Shown here: positions 14,669-23,141 of the stretch, one piece after another
Layout of the letters: every line of letters starts with the position of its first letter
Position numbering within the stretch: the first letter of the stretch is position 1
From: an uncultured Faecalibacterium sp.
Lineage (GTDB): Bacteria; Bacillota; Clostridia; Oscillospirales; Ruminococcaceae
NCBI GenBank assembly: GCA_937880095.1
Contig: CALFLK010000028.1
Coordinates: 1-64,000, forward strand
Length of the DNA: 64,000 bases
Direction of reading: 5' to 3'
Position numbers and translations under genes: made by a program
The notes under the pieces: model-generated
The model's input: the letters and a program-made list of their open reading frames with translations, nothing else
Told to the model about the DNA's origin: nothing
Database searches by the model: none

Positions 14669-15721
14669 TTATGCAGCGTTCGTGTCTGCAGGGTCTGTTG
14701 ATGCGGAATTTTCGGACGATTCAGCAGTTTCGTCGGAAGCATGCTGCGCATCGGTGCGCAGCTGATACGGAATCCAAAAAGATCCTGTTTCGTCCGATGC
14801 AAAGTGCAGGGTATCTACGATAGATTCATGCTGCATCAGAGCTTGTGTCAGCTGAGCGACGGTATCACTGATATACTTGGTGTCGTAATATACCATGATG
14901 CTACAGCCCAGATCAGCAGCTTGTTCTACTTCCTCAATATGGTTCATAAAAGCAGCATAGGACACATCCTGCCATTCATGTTCCTTTACCCAGTCAACTG
15001 CCTTTTCCAAGTCATGGAAATTACCGCACAAAATCATTTCCGGGGCAGTGGTGCAATCAGTCCAGCTGGTAGGGGTTTCAGGCAGGATCACATCGCCTTC
15101 ATCCGGTTCCGGTTTCAGCATGGGTGGGAAACAGTTTTGGACATACACACCGTGATGCTCACATTCCTCTAATGTATCAGAGAAAAGCGGATGTTCCGGC
15201 AAATCAAAAGCAATCAAATAGTCCAGCAACAGGTTTTCGTTGCGATCCGTGATGTTCTGCTCTCTGAAAGCGCGTGCCATTTCTTCGCCAGCCAGTTCGC
15301 TGGCATATTCCAGACGGGAACCAACAAAATACGCTTTGTCATAGCTTGCCAGATAATCTTTACCGGGATAATTGCCCACAAAGATTACCGAAGCCTGATG
15401 CTGCTTGGCGCAGGTAAATAAATCATTGTTTTCCGGCGCAGTATCTGCTCCCACAATGACAAAAGATGCGCCATCTGTAATTGCCTGAATGGCTTCGCCC
15501 TGCCAATCCTCGACGACAGCTGCATGAGCCGGAATGCCTTGATCGGTCAATTTCTGTGCAACGTCATCATAGTTCAAGGCATAGGATGCAAGGTCTGTAT
15601 AGAAAAGTGCAACCTTTGCGGTGTTGTCCGTGACCGAAAGGGCCAGCCACTGCTGCAGAATCCAAAACGCCAGCAATAATAAACAGAATGAAAAGAGAAT
15701 GCGTTGGATTACCTTTTTCAT
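14669..15721 (-). CDS. Membrane-anchored periplasmic-binding-protein-like protein
   Basis: 350 residues. One N-terminal membrane segment (about 9-30) without a lipobox cysteine is followed by an extracytoplasmic domain resembling sugar-type binding proteins (ALFYTDLASYALNYDDVAQK, then FVIVGADTAPENND). The C-terminal tail is rich in Ser, Thr, Glu and Asp and looks disordered. No ABC permease or ATPase lies nearby, so a sensor or signalling role seems likelier than uptake. Its ATG overlaps the stop of the AraC gene (AAATGAAA), so the two are translationally coupled. I do not know a characterised relative. Confidence 0.7.
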   Translation of the reverse strand: MKKVIQRILFSFCLLLLAFWILQQWLALSVTDNTAKVALFYTDLASYALNYDDVAQKLTDQGIPAHAAVVEDWQGEAIQAITDGASFVIVGADTAPENNDLFTCAKQHQASVIFVGNYPGKDYLASYDKAYFVGSRLEYASELAGEEMARAFREQNITDRNENLLLDYLIAFDLPEHPLFSDTLEECEHHGVYVQNCFPPMLKPEPDEGDVILPETPTSWTDCTTAPEMILCGNFHDLEKAVDWVKEHEWQDVSYAAFMNHIEEVEQAADLGCSIMVYYDTKYISDTVAQLTQALMQHESIVDTLHFASDETGSFWIPYQLRTDAQHASDETAESSENSASTDPADTNAA

Positions 15722-16599
15722 TTTTGCTCACCCTCCGGCGGAGCGGTCGGATCAGTTTCGGCATCTGCGTGCGCAAAGGCTGCTACATATTTGCTTGGCG
15801 GCATACCGACAGCCTTTTTGAATACACGGGAAAAATAGAACTGATCGAAGAAACCAACCGAGACGGCAACTTCTGCGATAGAAAGCGTTGAGTTGCGCAG
15901 CAAATTGCAGGCTTCGTTGATACGGTATTCGGTCAGGTAGTCAATGGGGCTTTTACCGACATTGCTCATAAAGACACGATACAGATGGCTGCGGGATACG
16001 CCAACGCTCTTGGCAACATCATTGATGGAAATATCGTGAGAGTAATGGAACTGAATGTACTTGATGGCATTCAGCACATACTGGCTTGCCGAGCTGGTAG
16101 CGTGAGGTTCACTGTCACGGGTTTCCTTCATCAGTTCTGCGATGAACAGATACAGATAGCCAACCATGGCGGCTTCGTCCTGCGGCTCTAATCCGCGCGC
16201 CTTGTAAATGTTCAAAATCGCTTCTTTCAGAGCAGAACCGTTTTTGGCGTGATGAATGGGTGCTAAATCCGTAAACGGAAGCTGTGTGGTCAATTTATTG
16301 GCACAAGCACCGTTAAAGCCGACCCAGCAGTATTCCCAGGGGTCCTCTGCGTCAGCGGTGTATACGATCAGCTGGCTGGGTTTGATCAAAAACAAATCGC
16401 CTGCCTGCAGGTTCCACTGCTCACCATTTACCTTGAAAGTGCCCTTGCCAGACAGAACAAGGTGAATCAAATAGTGGTCACGAATACCGGGACCCCAAGT
16501 ATGCGCAGAAACACACTTTTCTACGCCGCAATTAAAAATAGACAACTCAACATTGTCTGTGTAATTTTGTTTGAACGCTTGTTTGTATACTTCAGACAT
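15718..16599 (-). CDS. AraC-family regulator (sugar-type)
   Basis: 293 residues. An N-terminal cupin-type ligand domain (DHYLIHLVLSGKGTFKVNGE, about 42-61) is joined to a C-terminal AraC DNA-binding domain (DISINDVAKSVGVSRSHLYR, then LSIAEVAVSVGFFDQFYFSR). The layout matches regulators of alpha-galactoside and related sugar operons. It is divergent from galK across 187 bases and overlaps the binding-protein-like gene downstream. I infer that it controls galK and/or its own operon. ATG 16599, AGAGGA ten bases upstream. Confidence 0.88.
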   Translation of the reverse strand: MSEVYKQAFKQNYTDNVELSIFNCGVEKCVSAHTWGPGIRDHYLIHLVLSGKGTFKVNGEQWNLQAGDLFLIKPSQLIVYTADAEDPWEYCWVGFNGACANKLTTQLPFTDLAPIHHAKNGSALKEAILNIYKARGLEPQDEAAMVGYLYLFIAELMKETRDSEPHATSSASQYVLNAIKYIQFHYSHDISINDVAKSVGVSRSHLYRVFMSNVGKSPIDYLTEYRINEACNLLRNSTLSIAEVAVSVGFFDQFYFSRVFKKAVGMPPSKYVAAFAHADAETDPTAPPEGEQK

Positions 16600-16703
16600 G
16601 ATATTACATCCTCTCCCAATCAGGTTACTAGACTAGTATAGCAATAAAGTCAACAAAAGTACATATCTAATTGAAGGAAATATGATTGCATTTCAAGCAA
16701 AAA

Positions 16704-16712
16704 TGTTATAAT
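16704..16712 (+). promoter_or_regulatory. Extended -10 promoter of galK
   Basis: TGTTATAAT at 16704-16712 is an extended -10 element. The nearest -35 match, TTGCAT (16686-16691), is only 15 bases away, so activation by the divergent AraC protein is plausible. A short inverted pair, TTGAA (16671) and TTCAA (16692), flanks the -35 region. Confidence 0.5.
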
Positions 16713-16786
16713 ATGAAACTATATCTATGTAAAAAGCAGTCGATAGACACAAATAGTGGTATTGTAAAGGCAGGAGGGCGATTTGA

Positions 16787-18064
16787 ATGGCTTCCAGCAG
16801 AGATCTTTTACAAAATATCCAGCAAGGTGATTTAGACAAAACGCTAGTACATTTATATGGAAAAGCGGCACTGCAGCGGCAAAGAAAGCGATATGCAGAT
16901 GCGCTGCGCCAATTTGGCCGCTATTTCGGTGCAGCACAAGATGTGCGGATTTATTCTGTACCGGGGCGTACAGAGTTGTGCGGCAATCATACCGATCATC
17001 AAATGGGGATTGGTCTGGCTGCTGCGGTCGAGCGCGATATAATCGCTGTGGCAGCAGCACGAAACAACGAGGTGGTTCGTGTAAAATCCTACGGCTTTGA
17101 TAAGCTGGATATTGTGGATTTGCGATTGAAAGACCGACAGAGCGCAGAACACACCCATTCTGCCAGCTTGATCCGTGGAATTGGCTGCACGATAGAGCAG
17201 CGCAGCGGAAAGATTGGCGGATTTGACGCGTATACCACCAGCGATGTACTGCGTGGGTCAGGGCTGTCCAGCTCGGCTGCCTTTGAAACCATGATGGGGA
17301 CGATTTGGAACGATTTGTACAACGAAATGCGCTTTTCGCCTTTGGAAATCGCACAAATCGGTCAGTATGCGGAAAATTCCTATTTTGGAAAGCCGAGCGG
17401 CGTACTGGACCCATTAACCTGCGCTACAGGCGGTATCATTTGCGTAGATATGGAAAGGGAAGGCGCACCGACCATTTCCAAAATCAAACATCCGGAGTTT
17501 GCACAGGATATTGTTTTGTGCATCACAGATACCGGCGGAAGCCATAGTGAGCTGACAGAAGAATTTTCGCAGGTCCGGGATGAAATGGAATCTGTGGCGA
17601 AGGTACTGGGTTGCAAAAAACTGCGGCAAGCCAGCGAAAAGGATTTGTGGGCACAACTGCCGCAGATCCGAAAAGTATGTGGGGACAGAGCTGCCCTGCG
17701 TGCGCTGCATTTTTATCAGGAGTGCCGCCGGTCCGAACAGGCATATCGGGATTTATCTGCCGGAGATGTAGCATCTTTTTTGCGGCGTATTCAGGAAAGC
17801 GAACACTCGATTTGTCAGTATAATCAGAATACATTCTGCCATACGACGGAGCAGCCTATCTCGCTGGCACTGGCGGTATCGCAAAGCGTGCTGCAGGGAC
17901 GTGGTGCCTACCGGATGCAGGGAAGTGGATTTGCTGGGACAATTCAAGCATTTGTGCCGAAGGATCTTTTGCCCCAATACATCCAAAGAATGGAAGCTGT
18001 GTTTGTTCCCGGCTGCTGCGATGTAATGCGTGTACGGGAAAACGGCGCCATGCGTGTAGCATGA
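16787..18064 (+). CDS. galK: Galactokinase family protein (GHMP kinase)
   Basis: 425 residues. It should phosphorylate galactose at C1 in the Leloir pathway. The galactokinase signature appears as GRTELCGNHTDHQMG (about 64-78), the GHMP ATP loop as RGSGLSSSAAFE (about 154-165), and the C-terminal motif as MQGSGFAGTIQAF. The signature differs slightly from GRVNLIGEHTDY but keeps Arg, Gly, His and Asp. AGGAGG precedes ATG 16787 by nine bases. No galT or galE adjoins it; the divergent AraC gene is its probable regulator. Confidence 0.88.
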   Translation: MASSRDLLQNIQQGDLDKTLVHLYGKAALQRQRKRYADALRQFGRYFGAAQDVRIYSVPGRTELCGNHTDHQMGIGLAAAVERDIIAVAAARNNEVVRVKSYGFDKLDIVDLRLKDRQSAEHTHSASLIRGIGCTIEQRSGKIGGFDAYTTSDVLRGSGLSSSAAFETMMGTIWNDLYNEMRFSPLEIAQIGQYAENSYFGKPSGVLDPLTCATGGIICVDMEREGAPTISKIKHPEFAQDIVLCITDTGGSHSELTEEFSQVRDEMESVAKVLGCKKLRQASEKDLWAQLPQIRKVCGDRAALRALHFYQECRRSEQAYRDLSAGDVASFLRRIQESEHSICQYNQNTFCHTTEQPISLALAVSQSVLQGRGAYRMQGSGFAGTIQAFVPKDLLPQYIQRMEAVFVPGCCDVMRVRENGAMRVA

Positions 18065-18083
18065 AAGCGCAATAAAGCAAAGA

Positions 18084-18120
18084 AAAAGCCTGACTCGATT
18101 GGTTTCGAGTCAGGCTTTTT
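18084..18120. terminator. Bidirectional terminator between galK and the PurF paralogue
   Basis: A 16-bp stem with arms beginning AAAAAGCCTGACTCGA and a TTGGTT loop, with T runs on both strands. It separates the two converging genes. Confidence 0.9.
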
Positions 18121-18135
18121 GGTTTCAGTCAGAGA

Positions 18136-19542
18136 TTACTCTTTGCCGTTCCAGCAGTAAGTGCAGAGCTTGCAGGGTTCCAGACCGACGGATTCGATCA
18201 GGTCATCCAGACGGTGATAGCGCAGCGTGGTAAAGCCCAGCTGGCTGCGAATGCCTTCCAGCATAGCGTCGTAATTCTTGCTGTCGGGATTTGCATAGTC
18301 AAACAGAACTTCCTGCTCGGGATCTTTACCCTCGCGCTCCAGAATGACACGGCGGGAAATCAAATCCAGCGGAGAGGTAGAACGAGAGAAGTTCAGATAC
18401 TTGCAGCCAAACATGATCGGCGGGCAGGCGGGACGTGCATGAACTTCCTTTGCGTTGCTCTGGTACAGGAAATCAGCGGTTTCACGCAGCTGTGTGCCAC
18501 GCACGATGGAGTCATCGATCAGCAGCAGACGCTTGTTGTCGATCAGCTGAGAAACAGGGATCAGCTTCATACGGGCAATCATGTTGCGCTGTTCCTGGCT
18601 GGTCGGCATAAAGGAACGAGGCCAAGTGGGCGTGTACTTGATAAACGGGCGAGTGAAAGGAATATGCTTTTCGTTTGCATAGCCGATTGCGTGGGGGACA
18701 CCGGAATCCGGCACACCAGCAACGCTGTCAACCGTAACATCGTCACGTTTTGCCAGCAGACGACCGCAGTTGTAGCGCATCTGCTCTACGTTTACACCTT
18801 CGTAAGTAGAAGTGGGGTAACCGTAGTAAGACCACAGGAAGGTGCAAATCTTCATTTCTTTGCGGGCAGGAGAAACGATCTCGTACTTGTCCGGGGTCAT
18901 AAAGATGATTTCAGCAGGTCCCAGTTCCTTGCACTGGGTGTATCCCAGATTCAGGAATGCAAAGCTCTCGAAAGAAACGCAGTAAGCGCCTTCTTTTTTG
19001 CCCATGATAATGGGGGTACGACCCATGCGGTCGCGTGCTGCATAAATACCCTTGTCAGTCAGCAGCAAAATGGACATGGAGCCCTGAATCTTTTCCTGTG
19101 CGTACAGCAGACCTTCGACAAAGCTGTCTTTCTGATCAATCAGAGCTGCAACGATTTCAGTAGGATTGATTTGTTTGCCGCTCATTTCCAAAAAGTGAGC
19201 GTGACCTTCCCGGAAGAACTCGTTGACCAGCTCGTCTGTGTTGGTAATGCGACCAACCGTAGTAATCGCATAGCTGCCCAGACGGGAGTTGACCAGCAGG
19301 GGCTGCGGTTCAAAGTCAGAAATGCAGCCGATGCCCAGATGACCATGCAGGTCCTCTACATCTCGCTCAAATTTTGTACGGAAAGGGGAGTTTTGAATAT
19401 TGTGAATTGCGCGGTGAAAACCGTCCTCATCGTAAACTGCCAGACCGCCGCGCTTCGTACCTAAATGGGAGTGATAGTCTGTGCCGAAGAACAAATCCAT
19501 CACACAATCTTTTTGAGATGCAACACCATAAAATCCGCCCAT
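18136..19542 (-). CDS. PurF-like amidophosphoribosyltransferase paralogue lacking the catalytic Cys
   Basis: 468 residues. It has an N-terminal Ntn-type glutamine amidotransferase fold and a C-terminal phosphoribosyltransferase domain with the PRPP loop LLIDDSIVRGTQLRET (about 350-365). The start is ATG 19542, five bases after AGGAGG, giving MGGFYGVAS. In PurF the mature protein begins Cys-Gly-Val/Ile; here the Cys position is Gly. Glutaminase activity is therefore unlikely, leaving ammonia-dependent transfer or a regulatory role. The C-terminus has CKLCTYC, reminiscent of the PurF iron-sulfur ligands. It stands alone, with no pur neighbours, so the purine pathway PurF is probably encoded elsewhere. 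Confidence 0.85.
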   Translation of the reverse strand: MGGFYGVASQKDCVMDLFFGTDYHSHLGTKRGGLAVYDEDGFHRAIHNIQNSPFRTKFERDVEDLHGHLGIGCISDFEPQPLLVNSRLGSYAITTVGRITNTDELVNEFFREGHAHFLEMSGKQINPTEIVAALIDQKDSFVEGLLYAQEKIQGSMSILLLTDKGIYAARDRMGRTPIIMGKKEGAYCVSFESFAFLNLGYTQCKELGPAEIIFMTPDKYEIVSPARKEMKICTFLWSYYGYPTSTYEGVNVEQMRYNCGRLLAKRDDVTVDSVAGVPDSGVPHAIGYANEKHIPFTRPFIKYTPTWPRSFMPTSQEQRNMIARMKLIPVSQLIDNKRLLLIDDSIVRGTQLRETADFLYQSNAKEVHARPACPPIMFGCKYLNFSRSTSPLDLISRRVILEREGKDPEQEVLFDYANPDSKNYDAMLEGIRSQLGFTTLRYHRLDDLIESVGLEPCKLCTYCWNGKE

Positions 19543-20000
19543 AAAAACCTCCTTGTCGGAGCGTTGAATCATACAACCCCATGATAGTCTCTGTCAGTCC
19601 ATTCGTCAATCTTTCTGAAAAAAGACAGACTTTTGTTTCGGGCAAAGTAACAAAATATAAGCGCTGAAAGGTATAAATATGTTCTTTTTGTCGGTTGAAA
19701 AAGTGAGATATACGGAAATGAAAAGCAGAAAAAGTTGAAAAGTGAACAGGACGGAATCAAAAGCGAGAAGTTAAGCGGAAATCGGAAAAACAAGCAGACC
19801 GGAATAGACAGTACAGAGGGCAAATCGATTGCTTGACATTGCTCCTAAAACGTGTTTACTATAATAAAATATAATGGATTCTTTATGGGAGTTATAAGAA
19901 GTAAAAGTCGAATGGAATCATTTTGCGCAAGGACCCACTGTTTTTTTGGCGAAAAGGGTTCTCTTGAATTTGGATACAACGGACAGGATAGGGAGGATGT
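19543..20000. other. Non-coding region with promoter
   Basis: 458 bases between divergent genes. From about 19590 to 19830 it is AT-rich, with no structure I can name. The right part holds the promoter at 19833-19865 and a leader of about 130 bases before the GT-C-like gene. No small gene is supported. Confidence 0.5.
19833..19865 (+). promoter_or_regulatory. Promoter of the GT-C-like membrane operon
   Basis: TTGACA (19833-19838), then TACTAT (19857-19862, 18-base spacer) overlapping TATAAT (19860-19865). The leader to the start codon at 20001 is about 130 bases. Confidence 0.6.
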
Positions 20001-21956
20001 ATGGTTGCTTTAATACCTGTTGCAATTTTAAGCTGTGCCAGTATTGCAATGGCAGATTATTTGAAAAAGAGCGGTGCAATCACATATTTGATTTTGTTGA
20101 TGGCATCTTTGAATGTTTTGTATCTTGCGGCGCTGGTAGATATGATTCGACCGGCAGCAGCGTTGATATTTGTTTTGCTCCTAGGCTTCAGCATCTTTTA
20201 TTTTTTGAAAAAAGGCAAAAAGAAAACGCTCGAAGCCGTGAAAAAGAACGTCGATATTTACATGGCGTTAAACTGGATTTCCAGCATATTGTTCGCAGTA
20301 ACTTTTACCCTGCAGCAGCCCAGACTGTATTACTGGGATGAACTGGTATTTTGGGGGCCATCGGCAAAATACCTGAAGCTGACACATCATCTGCATACGG
20401 TAGGAATCAATCCGTATCAAAAATATAGTAATTATCCTGCAGGCAATGCAGTGATCCATTACTTTTTCAGCTTTTTCACATCGGAATTTGTGGAGCATAT
20501 TTTGCTGCTTTCCTACGCACTGGTTTATTTTGCAGTATTCAGCATGATTGCTCGTGTGATTTATGAAAAAACAAAAAATCATATGGCTGCAATCGCCAGC
20601 TACTTTGTGCTGTTTTTGACACCCTTTATGTCCAGGACCCATGCACCTTTGCCGGATTACAGCAGTTTGTCCTACGCTTACGGAACAGCAATGGCCGATT
20701 TTAACATTGCCGTACTTTTTGCGGCGGTGATCGGTCTGTATCTGGCGGATCGAAAAAAGCCTTGGTTCTTGCTGCCGCTGGTGTATCTGGCGACCATTAA
20801 GCGCGCAGGTATCTTTTTCGTTTTGCTGGCGGTATGCGTGATTGTATGCTTCGAATTCTTCTCCGCCGGTAAAATACCGGAAAAAATCAAGAAGGGCTGT
20901 GTTGCGCTGCTGACACTATTGCTGATTCCGTTGGCGTGTGTCGGTATCTTTGGCCTTTCGCTGCGCACAAATTTACAGCCGCAGGAATCACTGCTTTCCG
21001 ACAGTGCGCAGGAAACAGAGCTGCAAAGCGAATTGCCGGATACACTGGAAGAGAAGAATACCGATACACCGCTTTGTATTGTATTCCCGCATTTGGGCAA
21101 CGACAAGTACCATAAAGCACTGTGGGATATGACGGATCATTTCCAGCATAACCATGAAACGATTTTCGGCAGGGATGCAGTTTTGATTGCAGGTTTGCTT
21201 CTGTTGGGGCTGCTGGCTGCAAAAGGAGCAAAGCGCGAAAATCGGCTGGGCGTTTTGGCAGTCAATATCGGATTGACGGCGGGCTGCTTTGTTTACAGCC
21301 GTATCGTGGCATATCAGATTCATCTGTGGAGCGGCGAAATGGTGGAATACCCGCGCTATATGCAAAGCTATTACTTCGCTTGGATGATGACTGTTTTTGT
21401 TCTTGTAATGGCGGCACCCCATACAAAAGCACTGGTGAAACAAATTGTATTGTGCGGAATCCTTGTGGTTACCATGGGCAGCATTGCAAAGGCTGGTTTG
21501 ACGTATACTGCTTTGGATGCACCGCAAAATGCATATGCAGATGCGCTGCGTATCGAGCAGACGTTGAAACCAATCAAAGAAGTTCTGGATGAAGACGATT
21601 CGGTGTATCTGGTTTATAAAGATTTGGATGAGCTGACCTTTATTCGGCATCAGTACAATTTCCTGCCCAACAATGTAAGTGTTGATGAAAAGCAGATCGG
21701 GTTGGATTTTTCCATTGGTTTCCGGGAAGAAATCGATGAAAACAGTGAGCTGCAGCACTATAATATAGCAGCACCATACTACTTTGAAGAGGTGATGCAC
21801 GCGGGTTTTGATTACGTTTATGTGGTCGAGGCAGATAAGGAGTTTAAGGACTCGTATGGCTCGCTTTTCTCGGATGGTCTAACGGATGGAAAACTGTATA
21901 AGGTGACTTATGAGGACGTTCCTATGCAGGAGGTAACAGAATGCACGAAAAAGTGA
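20001..21956 (+). CDS. Polytopic membrane protein, GT-C glycosyltransferase-like
   Basis: 651 residues with roughly a dozen hydrophobic segments and a soluble C-terminal part of about 120 residues. After an early membrane segment it has YYWDELVFW (Asp113-Glu114) and then SNYPAGNAVIHYFF, which resembles the first outer loop of GT-C enzymes using polyprenyl-phosphate sugars, where an Asp-Glu pair is catalytic. The sugar and acceptor are unknown; cell-wall or surface glycan is the reasonable guess. ATG 20001 is preceded by GGGAGGATGT. It overlaps the next gene by 16 bases, so the pair is coupled. Confidence 0.7.
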   Translation: MVALIPVAILSCASIAMADYLKKSGAITYLILLMASLNVLYLAALVDMIRPAAALIFVLLLGFSIFYFLKKGKKKTLEAVKKNVDIYMALNWISSILFAVTFTLQQPRLYYWDELVFWGPSAKYLKLTHHLHTVGINPYQKYSNYPAGNAVIHYFFSFFTSEFVEHILLLSYALVYFAVFSMIARVIYEKTKNHMAAIASYFVLFLTPFMSRTHAPLPDYSSLSYAYGTAMADFNIAVLFAAVIGLYLADRKKPWFLLPLVYLATIKRAGIFFVLLAVCVIVCFEFFSAGKIPEKIKKGCVALLTLLLIPLACVGIFGLSLRTNLQPQESLLSDSAQETELQSELPDTLEEKNTDTPLCIVFPHLGNDKYHKALWDMTDHFQHNHETIFGRDAVLIAGLLLLGLLAAKGAKRENRLGVLAVNIGLTAGCFVYSRIVAYQIHLWSGEMVEYPRYMQSYYFAWMMTVFVLVMAAPHTKALVKQIVLCGILVVTMGSIAKAGLTYTALDAPQNAYADALRIEQTLKPIKEVLDEDDSVYLVYKDLDELTFIRHQYNFLPNNVSVDEKQIGLDFSIGFREEIDENSELQHYNIAAPYYFEEVMHAGFDYVYVVEADKEFKDSYGSLFSDGLTDGKLYKVTYEDVPMQEVTECTKK

Positions 21957-22573
21957 GAACCTTTTGGAACAGCTGGCAGGAAAAGCCGGAAAAAATGCTG
22001 ATGCGATTTTATGTTGCAGCATTGGCGGTAATGGTTCTGTTTCATCTGCTGATGGGAGCAGGTCAGTTGATTGCCTACCAGATCGGTATATATGAAAAAC
22101 GCACGCTGCAGATTCAGGATTTTGAGCCGGTAGGCGTTGAAGTTGTGGACGATGAAACAATCATTACGCAGACAGACGATTCTCAGCTGATTTTCAATGG
22201 AAACGTAAAGAACATTAAAATCAAATGCGAATTCTTGCAGAATCCCGGTGAGTTTGTATCTTTTTATAATAAAACGGCAGATGGGGCGTTTGGCATACAG
22301 AAAATGATGTATGCCAAGATGAAAGATGGATATTATGAATTTAACTATCCCTTTGGAACGCGTCAGGTTCGCATCGATTTGGGCGTTGTGCCGTCGGTAA
22401 TGATAAAAGTTTCGGATATTCAGTTAAATCATCAGAGTGCCGCCCAAATGATGGGCTATTCCAATGGGGAACTGTTTTACCTGTTTACAGTTCCGCTGGT
22501 GGTGTTCTTAGTGTTGGATACAGCGGGGAAACTGTATGACAAAGCAAAACAAAAGAAGAAAAAGCAGAAGTAA
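21941..22573 (+). CDS. Small membrane protein, partner of the GT-C-like protein
   Basis: 210 residues with one membrane segment near 25-47 and another near 180-197. Between them is an extracytoplasmic domain of about 130 residues, probably beta-rich. The C-terminal tail is strongly basic (KAKQKKKKQK). I do not recognise the domain. The overlap with the preceding gene and the shared terminator indicate a two-gene unit, perhaps a glycosyltransferase and its accessory subunit. AGGAGG precedes ATG 21941. Confidence 0.65.
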   Translation: MHEKVRTFWNSWQEKPEKMLMRFYVAALAVMVLFHLLMGAGQLIAYQIGIYEKRTLQIQDFEPVGVEVVDDETIITQTDDSQLIFNGNVKNIKIKCEFLQNPGEFVSFYNKTADGAFGIQKMMYAKMKDGYYEFNYPFGTRQVRIDLGVVPSVMIKVSDIQLNHQSAAQMMGYSNGELFYLFTVPLVVFLVLDTAGKLYDKAKQKKKKQK

Positions 22574-22591
22574 TCAGAATAAATAGAACAT

Positions 22592-22627
22592 AAAAAGCCG
22601 AGCTGAATTTTCAGCTCGGCTTTTATT
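22592..22627 (+). terminator. Terminator of the GT-C-like operon
   Basis: Stem AAAAGCCGAGCTGA / TCAGCTCGGCTTTT with an ATTT loop, ending in T residues, 20 bases after the stop codon. Confidence 0.9.
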
Positions 22628-22701
22628 TTGGAAATTTAGGCGATGTATGGATAATGAAAGATACTCCCAAAAAATATTGGATATAGGGCGCTGTAGAAAA
22701 C

Positions 22702-22734
22702 AAAAAGACCGAAACACGATGTGTTTCAGTCTTT
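22702..22734 (-). terminator. Terminator of tRNA-Thr
   Basis: On the minus strand, GACTGAAACAC and GTGTTTCGGTC pair around ATC and run into TTTTTG, directly after the tRNA CCA. Confidence 0.85.
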
Positions 22735-22810
22735 TGGAGCTACTGATCCGATTCGAACGGACGACCTGCTCATTACGAGTGAGCTGCTCTACCGGCTGAG
22801 CCACAGTAGC
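22735..22810 (-). tRNA. tRNA-Thr (anticodon CGT)
   Basis: 76 bases on the minus strand. The acceptor stem GCTACTG/CAGTAGC is perfect and CCA is encoded (22737-22735). The anticodon stem is GCTCA/TGAGC with loop CTCGTAA, giving CGT, and the T-loop is GTTCGAATC. It decodes ACG threonine codons. An intrinsic terminator follows at once. Confidence 0.96.
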
Positions 22811-22883
22811 ACTTCAACAGCAGTTGTAATTATAGCGGGTTTGAATCCGTTTGTCAATGCGTAAAATGCAGATTGTGAAAATA

Positions 22884-23117
22884 TTAGTCCAGAGAAAAAT
22901 CCTCTGCAGAAAAAGTGGGGAGTTTTGGCTGCCGTTTTGGGATACGCGCTAACGGATCATATTGATACCGTCGGCAATGATAGTTGGGAGAAATGACGCC
23001 GCTTTTTTCGCAAAGAATCATGCGATGATCGACCGTGTATTGCCCGTGTGTGCAATATGCACAGGCAGGAGAAATTGTTGTGCCGGGTTTGCCGGATTTT
23101 CTTCCAAACAGAGACAT
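22884..23117 (-). CDS. Small cysteine-containing protein of unknown function
   Basis: 77 residues from ATG 23117 (AAAGGAT upstream). Two CxxC/C pairs (CAYCTHG near 20 and the cysteines of ILCEKSG and YHCRRY) suggest a small zinc ribbon. It is cytoplasmic, with no signal or membrane segment. It lies 24 bases after the YlbJ-like gene in the same direction and may be cotranscribed with it. I do not recognise a named family. Confidence 0.65.
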   Translation of the reverse strand: MSLFGRKSGKPGTTISPACAYCTHGQYTVDHRMILCEKSGVISPNYHCRRYQYDPLARIPKRQPKLPTFSAEDFSLD

Positions 23118-23141
23118 AAGTTTATCCTTTCTCACGGGTGA

